Below, in pieces: positions 57,427-64,000 of a DNA stretch of 64,000 nucleotides (positions are counted from its first letter, which is position 1; each line of letters begins with the position of its first letter). A program made the translations under genes and the position numbers. Location of the stretch: the NCBI GenBank assembly GCA_015039315.1, contig WIDE01000007.1, positions 620,327 through 684,326 on the forward strand, written 5' to 3'. The notes under the pieces were generated by a model. The model had not been told where the DNA came from. It saw only the letters and a list, made by a program, of their open reading frames with translations, and did not search any database. The DNA is from Clavulina sp. PMI_390 (lineage: Eukaryota > Basidiomycota > Agaricomycetes > Cantharellales > Hydnaceae).

Positions 57427-58344
57427 TTCCAATCATCATGTCACCTCATTCGTGGGGAATCTGCCTCCACCTGTTGATAATGAAAGTTTCCTTGCCTCGC
57501 TTCCGACCTCGTTTGCTATCCATAAGAGGCTAGGTTTCCTGCTCACAATCGTCCAACGCTTTCTTTCTCGCTCGCTTTTGCCTTTTCACTTAGCATGCGT
57601 AGCTTTCCGTGGGCCTTCTGCTTGGATAGGTTCCGGGATAACTTGGCACGGAGGTTTGTCTTGCACGATCCTCAATTATATGATGGAATTTGAGGGTATT
57701 GGAAAGGCTACCCTTTTGTAGCGCTCATCCCAACTATAGAGCCTTGTACTTACATGAGCGAACTAATGCGAATCGATCGCTGCCACCATCGTTCGATGAG
57801 CTGTACGTTTGGCACTGCCACAGCAATTCGATATGTTTTGCCAAGCACAGCCACTAATGAGGTTTCGAAACTTCGCTGTTTTCCTTACCGAAACCGTGCT
57901 GGGTCGCTATCATCGCTTATGCTGCAGGGTATTCAGGAAGCCTCATACTGAGATACTTGTCTGCCGTCTATCGAAGCTGAGATTGTGCGAGAAACCAGCC
58001 TCAGCGAGGTTAAACGTTCCAAAAGCGTAGATTGGTTGTTGAGCGATGCCTAGCGTCGCTTTTTCCAGTCAATGGACCGAATAAGCTCTGATGTCTATGG
58101 GCGAGTCCACTTTGGGTTCCTTGTCCAAGTTCAAAGCGTGGCTATCTACTACTCCCGTCCATGACACAAGTTTCAGGTTGTCCCCGATATTGCTTTCAGG
58201 AGTGTTAAGCTACCGATGGCGGTTCCCTTCCTCGGGGGGTTTGCTTCTACAGTGTTTGATGGTCAAACTAGACTGCCACATGTAGCCATATGTTTAGACT
58301 TGTGGACCTTGCCCCCTCTCCCCTGGGTCTCACTTCGGGACACC
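57427..58344. other. Intergenic region between RdRP 2 and 3
   Basis: 918 bp. I looked for the PLTPEA exon of copies 1 and 2 upstream of copy 3 and did not find it. No other exon seen. Confidence 0.4.
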
Positions 58345-61300
58345 ATGCCTAAGGCTTCTCAGAGACGCCACGAGAGGCGGAAAGCTCAAGGCCGACATCC
58401 TATATCTCAGAAGGGTGATACTGACGCTGAACTAGTGTGTCCGCAGGTCGATCCCGTTGCTGTCTCACCTCGCACCCCATCACGTCAGCGGCGAGATCCT
58501 CCTCTACCGCCTGCTAAACGGGCCAAACGGCTAGAGACAATCCAGTCCATCGGTAAGTGGATCTCCTTGGTACCTGATTTGACGCTTCGTTAGCTAACTA
58601 GTATTGCTCTAGTTGACGAGCTACATGAGCCGCAACAAGCGGAAGCCACTTCCCTTGCATCCATTGCAGCCCCAATTTTTGGGCCAGCCCCACCACCGAA
58701 AGGTATAGTTCGAATCCAATATCATAGAGCTTTCGTTGTGTTGACTCCTTCAAACCCACAACAGAGAGAGAACCCATCTCTCCTCAACAGGGTCCCGGCG
58801 AATATATATTCATCGGCTTCAATCCTCAGTTGCAGGCTCTCATGGATCGTTGCTGCTTACCCTGGGCAGTGCAATACGAGGTTTCACGATATCGCACCCA
58901 GCCCGTGACCTATCAGCTCTCGTCACATGAATGGGAAGATATCTTCACCGAGCTTCGTAAAGCTAACTTGGCCACAAGAACTGAGGACGGTCACCCCGAT
59001 GGTAACAATACCGAGGCCCGCCAAGTCTTTCCTTTGGTTCAAGCAGTGTTCCAACAGCGTCGCCGGTCAAAAGATTCAGGCACAAAAGAGGCGCAGCTGA
59101 ACATTATGAGCCTTGAAGCTGAGACCTCCCGGGGCAGGGCAAAGGACCCCTACATTGAGCTTGACTTTGAGGAGAAAGCTATACTTGCTGGCTCAGGTGC
59201 TGGCCTTGGGGTGTCACCTAATTCGCCTAACGGTTTTGGATGGTATGGTGGTCAAGGTGAGTCCCCGCGTGTACAGGTTTTTGACTGCTGCTGTTTCTGA
59301 AACGATCAATGCAGTCGCTCAGCGTGTTGCCTTGACGGTGCAGCCAACAAAAAGTACCGATGTCGTTGCTGCGAAGCCTACGACTGATCAGTTCAACCTC
59401 GTCCTCATGAAACACAAGATTGCACCATCCAATCGCGTTGCTCGTAAGATTGGCTCACGGCGGGTCTTGCAAATCTCTATTTCGGACGAGGCAAAGCAAT
59501 GCGAGACTCTCCGAGACTACTTCGTTGGGACGAAGTTTGTGCTCAATGGGCGCATATATGAGGCTATTTGTGCGAAGGAAGGGACGGTGTACCTCATCGA
59601 AACTGGGACTTATGCCGAGGGAGGCGTGCAGCTGCCGCCATTCGACTACATATCCAACAATGGGAGAATGAGTTGGGAAGAGTTCATCAACTGGCATAAT
59701 CCCATCAGGTTCAATTCTCACCAGGCGAGTTTCCCTTGCGTCATCACATGTCTAATGGGGACTCATTGTGCTTTACCATACATAGGCAATATCGAAATGG
59801 TCGGCTCGTTTACCGCTCGCACTTTCTCGTTCTACACCTGTATGCGTATTCGACCCGCTCAATATCTCCGAAATAGACGACACTTGGAACGGAGGAAAGA
59901 AATATACTTGGGAGGTTATGACGGACGGCTGCGGGTTTATGAATCGAGCAGGTACGTTTACATCCTCGATCAGCTCATCGTTGGTTGCTATAATGCCTTT
60001 GGGCAGCAGTTGCAGTACAGGTTCAGAAAGCTTTCAATTTGAAGGACATGCCTAGTGCCATCCAGGCTCGAGTTGGAGGCGTGAAGGGAATGGTCAGTCG
60101 GTTCAACTCATACAGAGGATTGGACTTTGACGAAGCGATATATTCCTTGCTAGTTCATGTTGCATCCATCTCCTGATGAAAATGCTGCAACTCAGACCCA
60201 GCCTCGACTTTGGTGTCGCTCGTCTCAGGTCAAAATTCGCTATGGGCAACACTTCCTGTTCAGTTCAGACACATCCCAGCTCACTCTTGACGTTCTGCGC
60301 TGTTCCAAGTCCAAGATTCCCGCTAATTCTTCCAAGGATGTTATTGTCTGTCTCTATGAATGTGGAGTCGACGCTTCCATCTTCATAAAAATCCTTCTCG
60401 AAGCGCTGGACAAAAAGTTTGAGTCCCTCGCGACGTGGGACAACGAAGATGCTTGTATCCAGCTGTGGCGCGCAATATTCGACCTTGAACATGTCCTCCA
60501 GGGTCGGCTACGTCGGGAGAAGGCTGGGCATGGCGAGGTTGCCGACCGCTTGGAGCTAGACCCAGAGCTCGAGGTAGAAGATGAATGCGGCCATACTGAT
60601 ATGGCCGCCTCAAAAGGCCTAGAGCAATCGTTTGATACATCGGCAGGGCCAGGGCTGCCAGAGGAGGTCCTTCAGTTCTTGATGCAGGGTTACCATCCCA
60701 ACAGGGCCCCAATCTTGCTTGAGAAGCTAGGGATTCTAATAAGAAAAATCATACTAGAATACGTGTCAAAATATCGCTTGATATTTGAGCGGAGTGCTGA
60801 AGCATACGCAGTGCCTGGTAAGTACAATATTCCTGTGTTCGCGGAGTCAGCTGACCCATAGCCAATCATTTTAGATCCGGGCGAGAGTCTTCAGGAGGGC
60901 GAAATTTATTTCCGCAGCAGCACACCATGGAAAAATCCAGATGGGAGCTGGTCAGACACGATAATTGGCCCAGTCTTGGTATGCTTGATCTGATTGTATT
61001 CCACCAGCTATAAATTAATTTTTACTCGTCACTCAGGCTACTCGTCATCCGTGCAAGGCATGTGTTCCAGTGTCACGAGCATTGAATTCGAGGCTAACGC
61101 AGTTATATGCATTTCCAGGTTGCTTCTGATATCCAAAAGGTATGGTGCAGCGCCGTTTCGCAGTTCCCCACCATCTATGCTGATATGTGTGCTTCAGTTT
61201 ACTGCGGTTGACCGCCCAGAGCTTCGAGGGTGGGTGGATGTGGTCATCTTCTCCAGGAAGGGCAAGCGATCGCCTCTTAGCCTGATGGGAGGGGGTGATT

Positions 61301-62688
61301 ATGATGGAGATACGGTCATCGTCATATTTGAGCCCGATATCGTCAATGCATTCCGCAATGCCCCGCTATTGCCTGGCGGTCTCTGTCAGGGTGACCCACC
61401 TGAAGGTTTTATAGAGAAGTTCTTCGACAATTCTCCAGAAATGTTAGACGAGCACTTGGAAAAAAAGAAGGATCCCACGGCCGTGGTACGCGTTTTGCAA
61501 AAGGCAGCTGTTGCACCGCTGGAGAATGACTACGACGTAGGGATGTATTCAAAAATGTGAGCCCCTTATATGTCCGTCAATTATTGAATCGCGTTGATTT
61601 GAGGTGGTCCCTTCTCCAGGGCCGAGAAAGGTACTGTCATGTTCTTAATCCTCATATATTCGCGCTCATACTTGATATCTGTCACAGCCGGTATCATGCT
61701 TGGTTTCCATTCTGCCGAGAAGAATGAGCTAGCCCAGAAGTGAGTTCATATTCTTAGCATTTTTGCCTATGATGCTGATAGTCATGTTGTAGGTTCTGTC
61801 TGTGTCTTGACGGCGCAAAGGCTGGTCGGACTATAAAACCCTCTACCAGGAACGAAGATAAGCAACGTTGGGATTCGATTGGTCTCCCGCCATCTCGTGG
61901 AGGTAAAACGGGTTTCACAGAAGATCCCCACGCTGCTCCAATCCATAAGGTGGCTAAGAGAGACTCGGCCTTGAGGCCCGACGTTATTGAACTGCTTTGG
62001 GAAGCGGGACAGAAAAAAGCGGTGAGATTAAATTCTACCTTTCGCCCCAGTTGTGGATAGGATGGTCGCTCATAGCCACTACGGTGGTTTTTATCAGATC
62101 GAATTTCGCGATTTACTAGCAGGTCGTATTCAGAAGCTTAGCTGGTACAATGACCCTGCTTTGCGCGAACCATTCGAGTCTGCCTGTGCGCGTGCCAGTG
62201 CGTCGAAGAACCCTGTCATCGGTGCTGCGATGCTGGAAGACATCGAGAATATCAAGAAAGCCGTTGACTTTGCGCGGGGGGCGTACGACAAGCGCCCAGC
62301 ACCAAAGGGCCAGACCTGGAAGCAGCGGCGCGATATCATCGATTCGATTGCGAGGGAGCTAAAAGTTTCGATTCGTGCTCTTGATTTGGTTGTTCTAAGC
62401 CCGTTGGACAAGGAGAGGGTGGCTGCCAGCTATGCATATGTGATGGATATGGATCGTTGCAGGGGTACCAGTTCGGCCAACAAGGGCACGCAGTATGTGA
62501 TAACGGCCCACCTTCAGATAGTCTTTTCTGTTAGCGTCTAACTGATTTTTGTGTAGCTTCCCTTTCGACATGATGTTCCACGAGCTCGCAAATATCAAGG
62601 CTCAGAGCCAACCGAACAGTGCCACTATCACACAAGAATTTCTCACGTCTCTCGTCGTGCACTCTAGTTTCCTGCGTAAGGGATAAAT
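58345..62688 (+). CDS. RNA-dependent RNA polymerase 3 (QDE-1/RDR family)
   Basis: Third and most divergent tandem RdRP. It starts MPKASQRRHERRKAQGRH, a basic N-terminus unlike copies 1 and 2. The body is collinear: LPWAVQYEVSRYRTQPVTYQ, LVLMKHKIAPSNRVARKIGS, TWEVMTDGCGFMNRA, MPSAIQARVGGVKGM, WCRSSQVKIRYGQHF. The active site is ATRHPCK (61037-61057), VASDIQK (61119-61139), then RSPLSLMGGGDYDGDTVIVI, so the catalytic aspartates are present. The intron after the first microexon begins GC rather than GT (61058). The 11-nt exon is 61620-61630 (within MAEKAGIM). The acidic linker after RRE is shorter than in the other copies. The protein ends LVVHSSFLRKG. It may have a different RNA target or partner, given the new N-terminus. 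Confidence 0.87.
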
Positions 62689-63139
62689 CTTTAATTCGGA
62701 TCGGTTTTCCTTGCGACCTATTCAACCTAACGTCGTAGACGACTCAAATTCTTCCACCACTTCTCTTGTCTTATCGCGTTTTTGACATCATTTCGCTTTC
62801 GTCAATGGATTCCCCACGCTTTCAATCGCTGTCTTGTTCTCTTTCAGGCCTTGTTATCCATATGCTATGTGCAGCGTTCCTGCGAGTGCTGTCCTGCCAG
62901 TGTATCTTGTAGCTGTACTATCCACTTCCGCTCTCAGTGTTCGCGCCCGTTTTTCTTCTTCGTCTCTTTCAACCACGATATCCTTGATTCCAGATAATAC
63001 ACGCAAACGTTCTGCATTCCACTTGTTTCCCAGGCCATTTTCCTCATCATTGTGACGAGTGACGAATGAATTTGCCTCGACTTGTTTGTTGACGCCGACG
63101 TGCCAGTGTGTTGGTTGTCCTCCCCTCCAATATTTGAAT
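62689..63139. other. Intergenic region after the RdRP array
   Basis: 451 bp with the 3' UTR of RdRP 3 and the promoter of the last gene. A minus-strand frame overlaps it but has no domain. Confidence 0.35.
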
Positions 63140-64000
63140 ATGCTGTCGGGACTGTGGTCTGGGACAGCCTTTGCGGGCTCGAGCTCGTCCACTGACGTGC
63201 TTCCACTCCAAGCGCCCAGCGTCGCTGATTCCGGCGACGGGACTGTTGAACCTACTGGCAGACGCGTGGAGCCCAAATCGCCGCTGGAGAATCATGCCGA
63301 CAATCTAATTGACCCAGCATCACCTGTCTCTATTTCTGGTGTTCCCTCTAGTCCTCCACGCCCACGACTACAGCGCGCCTCGACAGACTCTGTGAAGGTT
63401 TCTATGAGCAAACCCAAAGAGTCTGTGCATGATCGTGTCCTTGGGTCCCTCCTTGCTCCCTTGACCGGCGGTGCTGGGTCCAAATCGTCTGCGAATGCTC
63501 CTACGAGCGCATCTGCGGCATTTCCTAATGGCCCGGAGGACGTCTTTAACCCTGCGTCGGGTGCTCATGCTGGGGTGTTGAGAGCAACTGCTGCCGATAC
63601 CACCACCTCGGCAACGACCCCTGGCCCTCACCCTAATGGAGCGACCGAGACACCAAAGGAGAAAGAAATCGACCCGGTCCAAGCTCACGCTGATATGTGG
63701 GCCCAGTTGTCCAAAATACGCGTTCTCCAAAGCGATATTGCAAAAATGCACTTGGCCCTCGACCGTCCGGGCATCGTCGAGAGCTCATCAGCTGCGAGCG
63801 CAGGCGATGCTCGCAAAGCCTCAAGACACTCTGCGAGGACCGAGACGCTCATGACGAACGCAGCCACACTCGCCACTTCTGCAGGCCGAAGTGGCACAAT
63901 GGGAACTCACCAGTCCCTTGGTGGGGCTATTGGGTCTCCTTTGAGCCCGGCCACCATGGGCACCGGCTTTGGCACAATTCCACACCAACCCAAATCCCAG
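63140..64000 (+). CDS. Ser/Thr/Ala-rich protein of unknown function (5' part only)
   Basis: Open frame of 287 codons from ATG 63140 (MLSGLWSGTAFAGSSSSTDV) to the window end without a stop or needed intron. The frame is open back to 63056 but has no earlier ATG. Composition is low-complexity (Ser, Thr, Ala, Pro, Gly), with a segment VHDRVLGSLLAPLTGG and a helical stretch AHADMWAQLSKIRVLQSDIA that could form a short coiled coil. I do not recognise the family. Long open reading over biased but protein-like sequence supports a gene; the diagnostic domain probably lies beyond the window. Confidence 0.6.
   Translation, partial: MLSGLWSGTAFAGSSSSTDVLPLQAPSVADSGDGTVEPTGRRVEPKSPLENHADNLIDPASPVSISGVPSSPPRPRLQRASTDSVKVSMSKPKESVHDRVLGSLLAPLTGGAGSKSSANAPTSASAAFPNGPEDVFNPASGAHAGVLRATAADTTTSATTPGPHPNGATETPKEKEIDPVQAHADMWAQLSKIRVLQSDIAKMHLALDRPGIVESSSAASAGDARKASRHSARTETLMTNAATLATSAGRSGTMGTHQSLGGAIGSPLSPATMGTGFGTIPHQPKSQ

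Noticed and set aside
47242..62688. RdRP array as a viral (mycovirus-derived) insertion
   Set aside because: The DYDGD two-barrel type with GG(G)DYDGD context is the cellular RNAi polymerase family, and the genes have many spliceosomal introns; viral RdRPs have a GDD palm motif and are unrelated in sequence.
62854..63483. Minus-strand frames opposite the last gene
   Set aside because: They are short, have no domain and overlap a plus-strand frame open for 287 codons to the window end.

Overview
The window is nuclear DNA from a filamentous basidiomycete. Genes are dense, lie on both strands and are broken by many short introns (about 50-75 nt, GT-AG). The protein set (GH35 beta-galactosidase, PEX5, COG3, QDE-1-type RNA-dependent RNA polymerases, F-box-like/LRR protein, small secreted proteins) fits an Agaricomycete. 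The overall look resembles Rhizoctonia/Ceratobasidiaceae, but I could not test that assignment.

Layout. 1-1789 (-): Dus2-type tRNA dihydrouridine synthase, cut by the window edge. 2405-6871 (+): secreted GH35 beta-galactosidase. 7874-9138 (+): small C2H2 zinc-finger protein. 10982-13407 (-): large Crz1-like C2H2 transcription factor. 14048-18982 (-): membrane-anchored hormone-sensitive-lipase-like hydrolase with a very long disordered insert. 20536-34648: four DUF4140/DUF4139 (MuiA-like) paralogues on the + strand. An F-box-like/LRR gene on the - strand (24236-25795) sits between the first and second. 35114-37925 (+): PEX5. 38155-41333 (-): COG3. 41761-42257 (-): small acidic-tailed protein of unknown function. 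43075-44028 and 45313-46242 (+): tandem pair of small secreted cysteine-containing proteins, each with a TATA box. 47242-62688 (+): tandem array of three complete eukaryotic RNA-dependent RNA polymerase genes. 63140-end (+): start of a Ser/Thr/Ala-rich protein that runs out of the window.

The window is dominated by local gene duplication: four DUF4139 genes, three RdRPs and two secreted proteins. In each family the paralogues keep the same intron positions and phases, so they arose by DNA-level duplication rather than retrocopying. The first DUF4139 gene carries an FG-nucleoporin-like repeat insert, an acidic block and a nuclear-localisation-like basic motif. Its three downstream relatives lack these but share a promoter element of their own. 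The three RdRPs all keep the catalytic DYDGD motif and three microexons (21, 21 and 11 nt). I saw no tRNA, rRNA, transposon or viral gene that I could support.
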